A DNA stretch of 45,714 nucleotides from an uncultured Sutterella sp. (GTDB lineage Bacteria; Pseudomonadota; Gammaproteobacteria; Burkholderiales; Burkholderiaceae_F), in NCBI GenBank assembly GCA_900754475.1, contig CAAECY010000124.1, positions 1 to 45,714 on the forward strand, given 5' to 3'. Made by a program: the position numbers and the translations under genes. The notes beneath the pieces are model-generated. The model was not told where the DNA came from and made no database searches. It worked only from the letters and a program-made list of their open reading frames with translations. This document shows positions 1-8,475 of this stretch, in pieces (the stretch's first letter is position 1; each line of letters starts with the position of its first letter).

Positions 1-408
1 CCCGCCGCTACCGCCGCTCAGCCTGCCGCGCCTGCTCCGTCCGCTGCTTCTGCTGCGCCGGTTGCGCCCGCCGCTCCGGCCGCTCCCGCAGCCGAGTCCG
101 CGCAGACGGCTTCGTCTGCGCCCGCCCGCGCGGCGGAAGAACCCGCGCAGGCCGATCCCGCTGCGCCGGTCGTCCATCGCGTGACGCTCGCGACGACCGC
201 CTCCTGCTGGGTGCAGGTGACGGGCCCTGCGGGCGAACGCATCGTTGCTCGCGAAATGAAGGCGGGCGACTCGCACACGGTCGACGTCCCCTCGGGTTCG
301 CGCTTTACGATCGGCAACGGGCGCGCGCTCACGCTCTCCGTCGACGGCAAGGCCTACGACTACGCCTTCGCGATCCGCAACGGGGTCGCGCGCTTCGCCC
401 TGCAGTAA
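1..408 (+). CDS. rodZ: RodZ C-terminal part (truncated by window edge)
   Basis: The frame is open at base 1, so the N-terminal helix-turn-helix and membrane segment are outside the window. What is visible is an Ala/Pro-rich linker of about 60 residues, then a domain of about 75 residues beginning VTLATTASCWVQV and ending at a TAA. This resembles the C-terminal DUF4115 beta domain of RodZ, including the hallmark CWVQV stretch. RodZ (known for the family) is an inner-membrane protein that links MreB filaments to cell-wall synthesis; the linker and C-terminal domain lie in the periplasm. Position directly before ispG supports the call, because rodZ-ispG-hisS is a common proteobacterial order. 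The identity rests on the tail domain and synteny only. Confidence 0.8.
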   Translation, partial: PAATAAQPAAPAPSAASAAPVAPAAPAAPAAESAQTASSAPARAAEEPAQADPAAPVVHRVTLATTASCWVQVTGPAGERIVAREMKAGDSHTVDVPSGSRFTIGNGRALTLSVDGKAYDYAFAIRNGVARFALQ

Positions 409-431
409 AGCGGCGGTCCGACTTCACCACG

Positions 432-458
432 GCGGCGCAGCGTTTGCGCCGCTTTTTT
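432..458 (+). terminator. Intrinsic terminator-like hairpin between rodZ and ispG
   Basis: A perfect 8-bp stem GCGGCGCA / TGCGCCGC with a 5-nt loop is followed by six T. It ends only 19 nt before the ispG ATG, leaving no room for a separate ispG promoter. It may end rodZ transcription partially, or act as an attenuator in the ispG leader. Confidence 0.75.
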
Positions 459-477
459 CACGTATTCGAAAAGCACC

Positions 478-1722
478 ATGACAACCATTCGTACGGAAGG
501 CTTGCGACGTCACCCGACCCACGCGGTCGAGGTGAAGTGGAAGGATCACACGGTCACGATCGGCGGGGGACGTCCCGTCGTCGTTCAGTCGATGACCAAC
601 ACCTCGACGGCCGACACCGAGAAGACGGTCGAACAGGTGCTCGCGCTCGCGCGCGCCGGGAGCGAACTCGTGCGTCTCACGGTCAACACGCCCGAAGCGG
701 CCCGTGCGGTCGTCGAGATTCGCGAAAAGCTCGATCGGGCGGGCTGCTTCGTGCCGCTCGTGGGGGACTTCCACTACAACGGCCACAAGCTTCTTACCGA
801 AGTGCCCGAATGCGCGGCCGCGCTCTCGAAGTACCGCATCAACCCGGGGAACGTCGGTAAGGGCGACCGCGCGGCGGAAAATTTCGCCGTGATGATCGAA
901 ACCGCCAAGCGTTACGGCGCCGCGGTGCGTATCGGCGTCAACGGGGGGTCCCTTGACCAGGATCTCTTGGCGCGCATGATGGACGAAAACAACGCCCTCG
1001 CCGAACCCGCGGACCCGTCCGAGGTGCTCCTTGAGGCGCTCGTGGAAAGTGCTCTTTCGAGCGCCAAGGGTGCCGAAGCGCTCGGGCTTCCCGCCAACCG
1101 CATCGTTCTTTCCTGCAAGGTTTCGACCGTACCGGAGCTTCTGCGTCTTTACCGCATGCTCGCGAAGCGCTCCTCGTACGCGCTTCATCTCGGGCTCACC
1201 GAAGCCGGGATCGGCTCGAAGGGGATTGTCGCCTCGAGTACGGCCCTTGGCGTACTGCTCGAAGAAGGGATCGGCGACACGATTCGCGTGTCGCTTACGC
1301 CCGCGCCCGGTGCGGCCCGCACGGAAGAAGTGGTCGTCGCTCAGGAAATCCTCCAGAGCCTCGGGCTCCGCTCCTTCCTTCCGACCGTGACGAGCTGCCC
1401 GGGGTGCGGTCGCACGAGCTCGGAATTCTTCCAGGAGCTCGCCGCCTCGACGCAGAGGTTCCTCCGCGAGCGCATGCCCGAGTGGCGTACGGCGTACCCG
1501 GGCGCCGCGGGCATGAAGGTGGCCGTCATGGGGTGCGTCGTGAACGGCCCGGGCGAAAGCCGTCAGGCCGACATCGGCATCAGTCTCCCCGGGGCGGGCG
1601 AGAGCCCCGTCGCCCCCGTCTACATTCGCGGCGTCAAGGTCGCGAGCCTCAAGGGTTCCGACATGGCGGAACGCTTTCAGGCTATGATTGAAGAATTCGT
1701 GCGGACCACGTACGCACAATAA
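478..1722 (+). CDS. ispG: 4-hydroxy-3-methylbut-2-enyl diphosphate synthase (IspG/GcpE)
   Basis: 414 residues. IspG catalyses the reductive step of the MEP isoprenoid pathway that makes HMBPP from methylerythritol cyclodiphosphate, using a [4Fe-4S] cluster. The three cluster cysteines are visible: C307 and C310 in TSCPGCGRTS and C353 in VMGCVVNGPGES, the last followed by the conserved NGPGE with the fourth-ligand glutamate. The N-terminal TIM-barrel start (VVVQSMTNTSTADTE) is also typical. The protein is about 40 residues longer than the E. coli enzyme, as in other long proteobacterial IspG forms. The ATG at 478 is the first start after the hairpin; no good Shine-Dalgarno sequence is seen (only AAAAG before CACC). 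hisS follows after 62 bp in the same direction. Confidence 0.97.
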   Translation: MTTIRTEGLRRHPTHAVEVKWKDHTVTIGGGRPVVVQSMTNTSTADTEKTVEQVLALARAGSELVRLTVNTPEAARAVVEIREKLDRAGCFVPLVGDFHYNGHKLLTEVPECAAALSKYRINPGNVGKGDRAAENFAVMIETAKRYGAAVRIGVNGGSLDQDLLARMMDENNALAEPADPSEVLLEALVESALSSAKGAEALGLPANRIVLSCKVSTVPELLRLYRMLAKRSSYALHLGLTEAGIGSKGIVASSTALGVLLEEGIGDTIRVSLTPAPGAARTEEVVVAQEILQSLGLRSFLPTVTSCPGCGRTSSEFFQELAASTQRFLRERMPEWRTAYPGAAGMKVAVMGCVVNGPGESRQADIGISLPGAGESPVAPVYIRGVKVASLKGSDMAERFQAMIEEFVRTTYAQ

Positions 1723-1784
1723 AATTTCATAAAAATCAGAGGATTCGCGATAGAGCGATCCCGCATCCAACGAAGGTTTCGACA

Positions 1785-3092
1785 ATGGCGAAGGAAAAAT
1801 TCACGGGCGTCAAGGGCATGAACGACATGCTCCCGCAGGATGCCGCGCTCTGGCAGTTCGTTCAGAAGACGGCCGTCGACGTCCTCGAGCGTTACGGGTA
1901 CCAGGAAATCCGCACGCCGATTCTGGAAAACACGCGCGTTTTCACGCGCGGTGTCGGTGAAGTGACCGACATCGTCGAAAAGGAGATGTACTCCTTCGTC
2001 GACTCGATGAACGGCGACCAGCTGACGCTGCGCCCCGAGTGCACGTCCGCCGTGGTGCGTGCCGTGAACGAACACAACCTCCTTTACGGCACCAACCAGC
2101 GCCTCTGGTACTGCGGCCCCATGTTCCGTCACGAGCGCCCGCAGCGCGGCCGCTACCGTCAGTTCCATCAACTGGGCGCCGAAGCCCTCGGCATGGAAGG
2201 GCCCGACGTCGATGCGGAAATGATCGTCATGCTCGCGCGCATTTGGAAGGCGCTCGGCGTGGGTCCCGTGAAGCTTGAAATGAACACGCTCGGCGCGCTC
2301 GACGAACGTCAGGCGCACCGCGACGCGCTCATCCGCTACTTCGAAGACCACAAGGCCGAGCTCGACGAAGACGCGCTTCGCCGCCTTTACACGAATCCGC
2401 TTCGCATTCTCGACACGAAGAACCCCGAGATGCAGGAGCTCGTCAACGCGGCCCCGCGTCTCCTTGACTTCCTCGGCGAAAAGAGCCGCGGGTTCTTGAA
2501 TCGCCTCGAAGAGCTCGTGAGCGCCGCCGGTATCGAATACACGATCAACCCGCGCCTCGTTCGCGGTCTCGACTACTACAACCACACCGTCTTCGAGTGG
2601 ATCACCGACAAGCTCGGCGCCCAGGGCACGATCTGCGGCGGCGGCCGTTACGACCCGCTCGTCGAAATGCTCGGCGGTCGTCCGGCTCCGGGCGTGGGCT
2701 TTGCCATGGGGATGGAGCGCGTGATCGAACTCATTCGCGAAGTCGGCAACGTGCCCGTGAAGACGCAGACGGACGTCTACGTCATTCACCACGGCGGCGA
2801 CACGCAGACGAAGGCCCTCCTTCTCGCCGAAGCGATGCGCGACCTCAACGTGCGCGTGATCGTGCACCCGGGCAGCGGCAGCATCAAGAGCCAGATGAAG
2901 AAGGCCGACGCTTCGGGCGCCGACTTTGCGGTCTTTGCGACCGAGGACGAGCTCGCCGAGGGTGCCGTTTCCGTCAAGGCGCTTCGCGCGTACGACGACG
3001 GCCGCACGGTTCCCTTTGCCGAACAAACCCGCGTGGCGCTTGCCGACGCCCCGAAGGCGGTGGCGGCGGCGCTCGCAACGATGCGCGCCTGA
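1785..3092 (+). CDS. hisS: Histidyl-tRNA synthetase
   Basis: 435 residues, the normal length for the class II enzyme that charges tRNA-His. Class II motif 2 is seen at about residue 114 (FRHERPQRGRYRQFHQ), the histidine-specific HisA motif at 259-266 (VRGLDYYN, with R260), and motif 3 as GVGFAMGMERV. The C-terminal anticodon-binding domain begins near VPVKTQTDVYVI. The ATG at 1785 follows GAAGG with suitable spacing. It sits between ispG and the yfgM-like gene, the usual proteobacterial order, with a 40-bp gap to the next gene, so cotranscription is likely. Confidence 0.97.
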   Translation: MAKEKFTGVKGMNDMLPQDAALWQFVQKTAVDVLERYGYQEIRTPILENTRVFTRGVGEVTDIVEKEMYSFVDSMNGDQLTLRPECTSAVVRAVNEHNLLYGTNQRLWYCGPMFRHERPQRGRYRQFHQLGAEALGMEGPDVDAEMIVMLARIWKALGVGPVKLEMNTLGALDERQAHRDALIRYFEDHKAELDEDALRRLYTNPLRILDTKNPEMQELVNAAPRLLDFLGEKSRGFLNRLEELVSAAGIEYTINPRLVRGLDYYNHTVFEWITDKLGAQGTICGGGRYDPLVEMLGGRPAPGVGFAMGMERVIELIREVGNVPVKTQTDVYVIHHGGDTQTKALLLAEAMRDLNVRVIVHPGSGSIKSQMKKADASGADFAVFATEDELAEGAVSVKALRAYDDGRTVPFAEQTRVALADAPKAVAAALATMRA

Positions 3093-3132
3093 TCGCCCGC
3101 ATCGCCGACAACGAACTTAGGAGCGTCAAGCA

Positions 3133-3774
3133 ATGGCTTACGACTTGGAAGAGCAGGAAAGTATCGATCAGATGAAGGCCTGGTGGGACACGTGGGGTAC
3201 CCCCGTGACGGCCGCCGTCTGCGTCGTGTGTCTCGGTTTCGCCGGCTGGAACGGCTGGCAGTGGTACAAGCGCAATCAGACCGCTTCGGCGGCGGGCGCC
3301 TACGTGCAGCTGCAGCACGCCGTGGCGAACAACGACGCGAAGAACATCGCGTCGCTCTCCTCGGGTCTGATTTCTTCCTACGGCTCCACGATCTACGCGC
3401 CTTTGGCCGCCTTCGTCGCCTCGCAAGCCGCGCTCGGCTCGGGCGACTTCGCCGCCGCGGAAGAGAAGTTGAAGTGGGTGATCGAAAAGTCGAACCACCC
3501 CGAATACGAAACGATCGCGCGCGTGCGTCTTGCGGGCGTCTACTACGACGAAGGGAAGTTGGACGACGCGTTGGCGCTCCTTGACGCCGCGAAGCCCGAA
3601 CCCCGTCAGAAGTCGATCGTGCTCGATCGTCAGGGCGACATCTGGCGCGCCAAGGGCGACGTCGCCAAGGCCCGCGCCGCCTGGGAAGAGCTCATGAAGG
3701 TCGCCGACAAGAACGATCCGATCGTTCGCGTCGTGCAGTACAAGTTGGGCGCCCTCCCGACGGTCGAAGGCTGA
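3133..3774 (+). CDS. yfgM: YfgM-family membrane-anchored TPR protein
   Basis: 213 residues. A short cytoplasmic start (YDLEEQESIDQMKAWWDTWG) is followed by one membrane segment at about residues 20-40 (VTAAVCVVCLGFAGW) and a periplasmic helical-repeat region with TPR-like pairs (YVQLQHAVANND, AALGSGDFAAAEEKL, YYDEGKLDDALALLD). The N-terminal EQESIDQ...WW pattern is characteristic of YfgM, the E. coli ancillary partner of the SecYEG translocon and of periplasmic chaperones; the function here is inferred from that family. It is preceded by a good ribosome site (TAGGAG) and lies between hisS and bamB, exactly where yfgM is found in other proteobacteria. Confidence 0.88.
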   Translation: MAYDLEEQESIDQMKAWWDTWGTPVTAAVCVVCLGFAGWNGWQWYKRNQTASAAGAYVQLQHAVANNDAKNIASLSSGLISSYGSTIYAPLAAFVASQAALGSGDFAAAEEKLKWVIEKSNHPEYETIARVRLAGVYYDEGKLDDALALLDAAKPEPRQKSIVLDRQGDIWRAKGDVAKARAAWEELMKVADKNDPIVRVVQYKLGALPTVEG

Positions 3775-3836
3775 TCGATCGATACCGCAACAAGCGGCCG
3801 TCCGGTCGGGCGCGCCGCTTCGAAAGCCTCGAAAGC

Positions 3837-3866
3837 CGCCCGCCCTTTGCCCGGACGGGCGTTTTT
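3837..3866 (+). terminator. Weak terminator-like hairpin after yfgM
   Basis: A 6-bp GC stem CGCCCG / CGGGCG with a 13-nt loop is followed by five T. It lies 60 bp past the yfgM stop and would separate yfgM from bamB. The stem is short, so confidence is limited. Confidence 0.45.
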
Positions 3867-3935
3867 CGTGGGGAAGAGGGGCTCGGGACGCCGAAAAAGT
3901 CCCTCTCCCGCTTCACGCCCGAGCATCGGGCCCCG

Positions 3936-3941
3936 TACAAT
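3936..3941 (+). promoter_or_regulatory. Possible -10 element (TACAAT) upstream of bamB
   Basis: TACAAT occurs 121 nt upstream of the bamB start, in the 287-bp gap after yfgM and downstream of the terminator-like hairpin at 3837. No good -35 hexamer is seen at the expected distance. The same hexamer occurs in the upstream regions of hflK, the ADP-ribosylglycohydrolase gene, rpsF and dnaB in this window. Confidence 0.3.
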
Positions 3942-4061
3942 GACGGCCAACCGACGGCGCCGCGACCCGGCGAGGACGGCTCGGATCGTTCCGAACGTTT
4001 TCCGCCGCCCTTTCGAGGAGACCGCGCGACGCGCCGCCCACGTTCGCAAGGAATTTCGAGC

Positions 4062-5213
4062 ATGTCTTTCAACCATGTGCTGACCCGCCTCGCGGCGGCC
4101 GCGCTTCTTACGTTGCCGCTCGCCGGCTGCGGTCTCTTTTCTTCGTCCGATACGCACGAACCCGCCGAACTTCAGGACATCACGCCGAAGACGACGGCTC
4201 GCGTGCTCTGGCGCGTCAACGTGGGCGAAGGCGCTTCGCGCAGTCTCGCTCCGGCCGTGACGGACAACGCCGTCTATGCGGCGGGCGAAGACGAGATCTA
4301 CCGACTCGATCGTCAGACGGGCGACGTGGTCTGGCGCGCGAAAGCCAAGGGCCGCATCACGGCCGGCATCGGTACGGACGGCAACTACGTGGCGGTCGGC
4401 ACCGAACGCGGCGAAGTCGAAGTGTTCGACGCCGAAGGGAAGTTCGTCTGGAGCGCGACGCTCTCGTCCGACATCGACGTCCCGCCCTTGGTCGGCGCGG
4501 GTCGCGTCGTCGTGAAGTCGTCCGACACGCGCATCACCGGGTTCGACCTCATCACGGGCGCCCGCGTGTGGCGCTACCAGGGCCAGGTGCCCGCGCTCAC
4601 GCTCAAGGTCTTCTCGCAGATGACCTGGTCGCCCGCGGGCGTGCTGATCGGTCAGGCAAACGGCCGTCTGCTCGCCCTCAACCCCAACGACGGCAAGGTG
4701 GTCTTCGACGCCGTGATCGGTCAGGCCAAGGGGATCACCGAGGTCGAACGACTGATCGACGTCGTGGGTCGTCCCTGGGTCGACAACGAACTCATGTGTG
4801 CGGCCACCTTCCAGGGGAACGTCGTTTGCATGCAGACGCAAAACGGCCGCACGGTCTGGACCGCGCCCGTCGACGCGGTGACGGGTCCCGTGGCCGACGC
4901 CCGCATGGTCTACGAAGTCGACGACGCGGGTCGCGTTCACGCCTTCAACCGCGCGAACGGCCGCGAAGCCTGGCTGAACGACACGATGCTCTACCGCTCG
5001 GTGTCGACCCCGATTCGCGTCGGTTCGACCTTGGCCGTGGGCGACTACGAAGGCTACGTCACCTTCCTCAACCCGGCCACGGGCGAAGCGGTCGCGCGCA
5101 CGTCGCTCTCGGGTGCGATCACCTCGCCCGCCGCGCAGTACGGGTACGGTGCGATCTTCCAGACGATCGAAGGCGACGTCGCGCACATCGTCGAGGAACC
5201 GCTCGGCGAATAA
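4062..5213 (+). CDS. bamB: Outer membrane protein assembly factor BamB
   Basis: 383 residues. A lipoprotein signal peptide ends in the lipobox LAGC with the lipidated cysteine at residue 23. The mature part is a beta-propeller with repeating PQQ-like blades, such as YRLDRQTGDVVWRAKA, VEVFDAEGKFVWSATL, LLALNPNDGKVVFDAV and VHAFNRANGREAWL. BamB is the lipoprotein of the BAM complex that helps insert beta-barrel proteins into the outer membrane. Position between yfgM and der is the standard one. The 287-bp upstream gap carries a weak terminator and a possible -10 element, so bamB may have its own promoter. Confidence 0.95.
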   Translation: MSFNHVLTRLAAAALLTLPLAGCGLFSSSDTHEPAELQDITPKTTARVLWRVNVGEGASRSLAPAVTDNAVYAAGEDEIYRLDRQTGDVVWRAKAKGRITAGIGTDGNYVAVGTERGEVEVFDAEGKFVWSATLSSDIDVPPLVGAGRVVVKSSDTRITGFDLITGARVWRYQGQVPALTLKVFSQMTWSPAGVLIGQANGRLLALNPNDGKVVFDAVIGQAKGITEVERLIDVVGRPWVDNELMCAATFQGNVVCMQTQNGRTVWTAPVDAVTGPVADARMVYEVDDAGRVHAFNRANGREAWLNDTMLYRSVSTPIRVGSTLAVGDYEGYVTFLNPATGEAVARTSLSGAITSPAAQYGYGAIFQTIEGDVAHIVEEPLGE

Positions 5214-5255
5214 CCGTCGGGCTCCCCGTCGAGCCGTTTCTTTTTCGAATTGACC

Positions 5256-5294
5256 GCCGGGGCGTGCGTGACCGAACCACCGCCCCGGCCTTTT
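5256..5294 (+). terminator. Terminator-like hairpin between bamB and der
   Basis: A perfect 9-bp stem GCCGGGGCG / CGCCCCGGC encloses a 16-nt loop and is followed by CTTTTGATTTTTT. The T-rich tail runs to within about 10 nt of the der ATG, so any der transcript initiated upstream has to pass through it. Confidence 0.7.
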
Positions 5295-5310
5295 GATTTT
5301 TTGAGAACCT

Positions 5311-6657
5311 ATGCTTCCTGTTGTTGCACTCGTTGGTCGTCCGAACGTCGGCAAGTCGACGCTCTTCAACCGACTCACGCGAAGCCGCGACGCCATCGTC
5401 GCCGATTATCCGGGCCTCACCCGCGACCGTCAGTACGGTCAGGGTCGCATCGGTCCGCGTCCCTACATCGTCGTCGACACGGGCGGTTTCGAGCCCGTGA
5501 AGAGCGAAGGCATCGTCAAGGCGATGGCCGGCCAGGCCGAACTCGCGATCGAAGAGGCCGACGTCGTTCTCTTCGTGTGCGACGCCCGTGCGGGTCTGAC
5601 GCCGCACGACGCGCGCATCGCGCAGCACCTGCGCGAATCGGGCCGCCCCGTGAAGCTCCTCGTCAACAAGGCCGAAGGCCTCTCCGACATCGCGAAGGCG
5701 GAATTCTACGAACTCGGCCTCGGCGAACCCTACCTCATCTCGGCCGCTCACGGTCAGGGCGTGCGCGCGGTGATCGACCTCGCGCTCGAACCCTTCCCCG
5801 AAGAAAAGGACGACGAAGAGGAGACGGACCCCGATGCGCCGAAGCGCCTCAAGGTGACGCTCGCCGGCCGCCCCAACGCCGGGAAGTCGACGCTTATCAA
5901 TGCGCTTATCGGCGAAGAACGCCTCATCGCCTTCGACATGCCCGGCACGACCCGCGACGCGATCAAGGTCGACTTCGAGTACGAAGGCCGCCCCTACGAG
6001 CTCGTCGACACGGCGGGTCTTCGCAAGAAGGGCAAGGTCTTCGAAGCGATCGAAAAGTTCTCCGTCGTGAAGACCCTCCAGGCTATCGAAGACGCGAACG
6101 TCGTCATTCTCGTGATCGACGCCAAAAACGGCATCGCCGACCACGACGCGCACATCGCGGGTTACGTGCTTGAGAGCGGCCGTGCGCTCGTCGTTGCCGT
6201 CAACAAGTGGGACCTCATGGACGGGTACGAGCGCGAAATGTTCTCGCTCGAACTCGAGCGCAAGCTCCACTTCCTGCGCTGGGCCCGCATGATCCGCATC
6301 TCCGCCCTGAAGCGTAACGGGCTCAATCACTTGATGCGTGCGGTCGACGAGGCGCACGCGGCCGCCTACCGCAAGATTTCGACGCCGAAACTCACGCGCG
6401 CCCTCATCGAAGCGGTCGAACGCCAGCAGCCCCCGCGCGCCCGCGGCGGTCGTCCGAAGCCCCGCTACGCCCATCAGGGGGGCTCGAACCCGCCCGTCAT
6501 CGTCATTCACGGCAACGCGCTCGAAGACATCGGCGAGAGCTACCGCCGCTACCTCGAAAGCTTCTTCCGCGAGAAGTTCGACCTGGCGGGCACGCCCCTG
6601 CGCATCGAATTCCGCACGAAGGAAAACCCCTTCGTCAAATCGGACGAAAAGCGCTGA
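5311..6657 (+). CDS. der: Ribosome-assembly GTPase Der (EngA)
   Basis: 448 residues with the double GTPase layout unique to Der. The first P-loop GRPNVGKST is at residues 9-17 and the second GRPNAGKS at about 186-193. Each is followed by its own switch and G4 motifs (VNKAEG in the first domain, VNKWDL in the second). A C-terminal KH-like domain ends the protein (NALEDIGESYRRYLES). Der acts in assembly of the 50S ribosomal subunit. An acidic linker (EEKDDEEETDPD) joins the two G domains. The start lies right behind a terminator-like hairpin and has only a weak GAGAA ribosome site. Confidence 0.97.
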   Translation: MLPVVALVGRPNVGKSTLFNRLTRSRDAIVADYPGLTRDRQYGQGRIGPRPYIVVDTGGFEPVKSEGIVKAMAGQAELAIEEADVVLFVCDARAGLTPHDARIAQHLRESGRPVKLLVNKAEGLSDIAKAEFYELGLGEPYLISAAHGQGVRAVIDLALEPFPEEKDDEEETDPDAPKRLKVTLAGRPNAGKSTLINALIGEERLIAFDMPGTTRDAIKVDFEYEGRPYELVDTAGLRKKGKVFEAIEKFSVVKTLQAIEDANVVILVIDAKNGIADHDAHIAGYVLESGRALVVAVNKWDLMDGYEREMFSLELERKLHFLRWARMIRISALKRNGLNHLMRAVDEAHAAAYRKISTPKLTRALIEAVERQQPPRARGGRPKPRYAHQGGSNPPVIVIHGNALEDIGESYRRYLESFFREKFDLAGTPLRIEFRTKENPFVKSDEKR

Positions 6658-6692
6658 CCGTTCGACGCTTTCGGGGAACGTTTGTTAACGGA

Positions 6693-6716
6693 TTTCCCCC
6701 GCAACGACGGGGGAAA
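6693..6716. other. Perfect stem-loop between der and hfq
   Basis: A 9-bp perfect stem TTTCCCCCG / CGGGGGAAA with a 6-nt loop lies 35 bp after the der stop. No T-run follows on either strand, so it is not a classical intrinsic terminator; it could protect the 3' end of the der mRNA or work with Rho. A second, 7-bp inverted repeat (CGGGCGT / ACGCCCG) follows at 6753-6779. Confidence 0.5.
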
Positions 6717-6887
6717 GTGAACGGGCGGTGTTAAGATTGACCTGAACCGTTTCGGGCGTTGCTCCGAGGGCGACGCCCGTCCCCCGCGAGGAGCTCGGGT
6801 CGACCGCAAGGCCGCCCGAATCCGCGAAAAAACAACAAGGCTTTTTGCCGTTTCGGCACGGTCCCGAACGGCCGGAGAATAATAACT

Positions 6888-7136
6888 ATGGCTACGAACA
6901 AAGGGCAGCTCCTGCAGGATCCCTTCCTCAACACGCTCCGCAAGGAACACATCCCGGTTTCGATCTACCTCGTCAACGGCATCAAGCTCCAGGGTCAGAT
7001 CGAATCCTTCGACCAGTACGTGGTGCTTCTGCGCAACACCGTGACGCAGATGGTCTACAAGCACGCGATCAGCACCGTCGTGCCGACCCGCTCGGTCAAC
7101 GTCGCCTCGAACGCCGCCAACTCGTCGGAGAACTAA
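6888..7136 (+). CDS. hfq: RNA chaperone Hfq
   Basis: 82 residues. The start is set at the ATG at 6888 because MATNKGQLLQDPFLN is the conserved Hfq N-terminus and GGAGAA lies 8 nt upstream; the longer open frame reaching back to 6759 has no Hfq-like sequence. The Sm1 region (PVSIYLVNGIKLQGQIESF) and the Sm2 signature (YKHAIST, residues 57-63) are intact. The C-terminal tail is short (about 15 residues). Hfq hexamers pair small RNAs with mRNAs. The hflX start lies one nucleotide after the stop, which points to translational coupling. Confidence 0.98.
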   Translation: MATNKGQLLQDPFLNTLRKEHIPVSIYLVNGIKLQGQIESFDQYVVLLRNTVTQMVYKHAISTVVPTRSVNVASNAANSSEN

Positions 7137-7137
7137 A

Positions 7138-8403
7138 TTGGCCGTCTTCCAGATCGATGAGACGCGCGAGGAGAAGGCCTCGCGCGCCTTTCTTGTCTCC
7201 GTGCTCATGGGCCGAAACTACTACACGGATTCGGCCGAAGAGCTTCGCCTTCTCGTTACCTCGGACGGGCTCGAGCCCTGCGGCCTCATGCAGGCCAAGC
7301 GCGACAAACCCGATCCCGCCACCTACCTCGGCTCCGGGAAGATCGAGGAGCTGAAGACCGTTGCCGAAGAAAGCGGTGCCGACATCGTCGTCTTCGACGT
7401 GGCGCTCTCGGCCGCTCAGCAGCGCAACATCGAGCGCACGATCGAAAAGCCCGTGCTCGACCGCACGCAGCTCATTCTCGACATCTTCCGCGCCCGCGCG
7501 AAAAGCCGCGAAGGGCGTCTTCAGGTCGAACTCGCTCGCCTCGAACACCTCTCGACGCGCCTCGTGCGCGGCTGGACGCACTTGGAGCGTCAGCGCGGGG
7601 GGCTTTCCAAAACGGGCGGCCCGGGCGAAAAGCAGATCGAACTCGACCGCCGCATGATCGGCGTGCGCGTGAAGCAGCTGCGCGATCAGCTGAAAAAGCT
7701 CGCTCGCCAGCGCGGCACCCAGCGTCGCGCCCGCACGCGCGGCGACACGCTCACCGTGTCGCTCGTGGGCTACACGAACGCGGGGAAGTCGACGCTCTTC
7801 AACAAACTCACGCGTGCGAGTTCGTACGCCGCCGACCAGCTCTTCGCGACGCTCGACACGACGGCGCGCCGCTGCTGGATCAGCGACGAAGAGACGGTCG
7901 TTGCAAGCGACACCGTGGGCTTTATCCGGGGGCTTCCCCATCAGCTGATCGAAGCCTTCAAGTCGACGCTCGACGAAACCGTGCACGCGGATTTGCTCCT
8001 GCACGTCGTGGACGTCTCCTCGAACGTGCGCGAAGACCAGATCCGCGAAGTGAACGCCGTGCTCGAAGAGATCGAAGCGGACGAGATCCCCGTGATTCTC
8101 GTCTACAACAAGATCGACCGCGCGAACCTCGCTCCCGAAATCGTGCGTCATCCCGACGGAACGCCCAAGGCGGTGTTTCTCTCGGCCTTGACGGGCGAAG
8201 GGCTCGATATGTTGCGCAGTGCGATCGGAGAATTTTCCGCCAAGTGGCGCGAAGAGAATCCGAACGAGCCGCGCGCGCCCGAACCCTGGGAAGAGGAGCT
8301 CGAAGCCGAACACGCGACGAAGACCCCGGAAGAGGAACTCCGCTATCGAAGCGCTCCTCTGATTTTCCGAGGCCGACCGCTTCCGGTTCGACTCCGACGT
8401 TGA
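7138..8403 (+). CDS. hflX: Ribosome-associated GTPase HflX
   Basis: 421 residues beginning at a TTG codon one base after the hfq stop. GGAGAAC inside the hfq 3' end is the likely ribosome site, which supports the TTG. The N-terminal HflX domain (YLGSGKIEEL, QQRNIERTIEKPVLDRTQLILDIF) is followed by a coiled region (GGLSKTGGPGEKQIELDRR) and a GTPase domain with P-loop GYTNAGKST at residues 211-219, DTVGFI (G3) and NKID (G4). HflX splits stalled or heat-damaged ribosomes. The hfq-hflX pair is conserved in proteobacteria, but the usual next genes hflK and hflC are displaced here by five opposite-strand genes. Confidence 0.97.
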   Translation: MAVFQIDETREEKASRAFLVSVLMGRNYYTDSAEELRLLVTSDGLEPCGLMQAKRDKPDPATYLGSGKIEELKTVAEESGADIVVFDVALSAAQQRNIERTIEKPVLDRTQLILDIFRARAKSREGRLQVELARLEHLSTRLVRGWTHLERQRGGLSKTGGPGEKQIELDRRMIGVRVKQLRDQLKKLARQRGTQRRARTRGDTLTVSLVGYTNAGKSTLFNKLTRASSYAADQLFATLDTTARRCWISDEETVVASDTVGFIRGLPHQLIEAFKSTLDETVHADLLLHVVDVSSNVREDQIREVNAVLEEIEADEIPVILVYNKIDRANLAPEIVRHPDGTPKAVFLSALTGEGLDMLRSAIGEFSAKWREENPNEPRAPEPWEEELEAEHATKTPEEELRYRSAPLIFRGRPLPVRLRR

Positions 8404-8416
8404 ACCCGCAAAACAG

Positions 8417-8456
8417 AACGACCCGCCCTTCGCACCGAAAGGCGGGTCGTTTTTTT
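8417..8456. terminator. Bidirectional terminator between hflX and the MFS gene
   Basis: An 11-bp perfect stem (AACGACCCGCC / GGCGGGTCGTT, 8417-8427 with 8441-8451) is followed by T to 8456 on the plus strand. An A-rich run in front provides a T-rich tail for the minus strand. It serves the convergent ends of hflX and the MFS transporter gene. Confidence 0.9.
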
Positions 8457-8475
8457 CATCGGGCTCGCCCGAAAC

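Noticed and set aside
3847..4083. Small open frame (78 codons) between yfgM and bamB
   Set aside because: No ribosome site, Arg-rich composition, and it overlaps the bamB start in another frame.
3630..5396. 588-codon minus-strand open frame opposite bamB
   Set aside because: Antisense shadow of bamB and its flanks; the sense frame has a lipobox and PQQ-like blades.
6737..6765. TTGACC upstream of hfq as a -35 element
   Set aside because: No -10-like hexamer lies 15-19 bp downstream, where the DNA is GC-rich.
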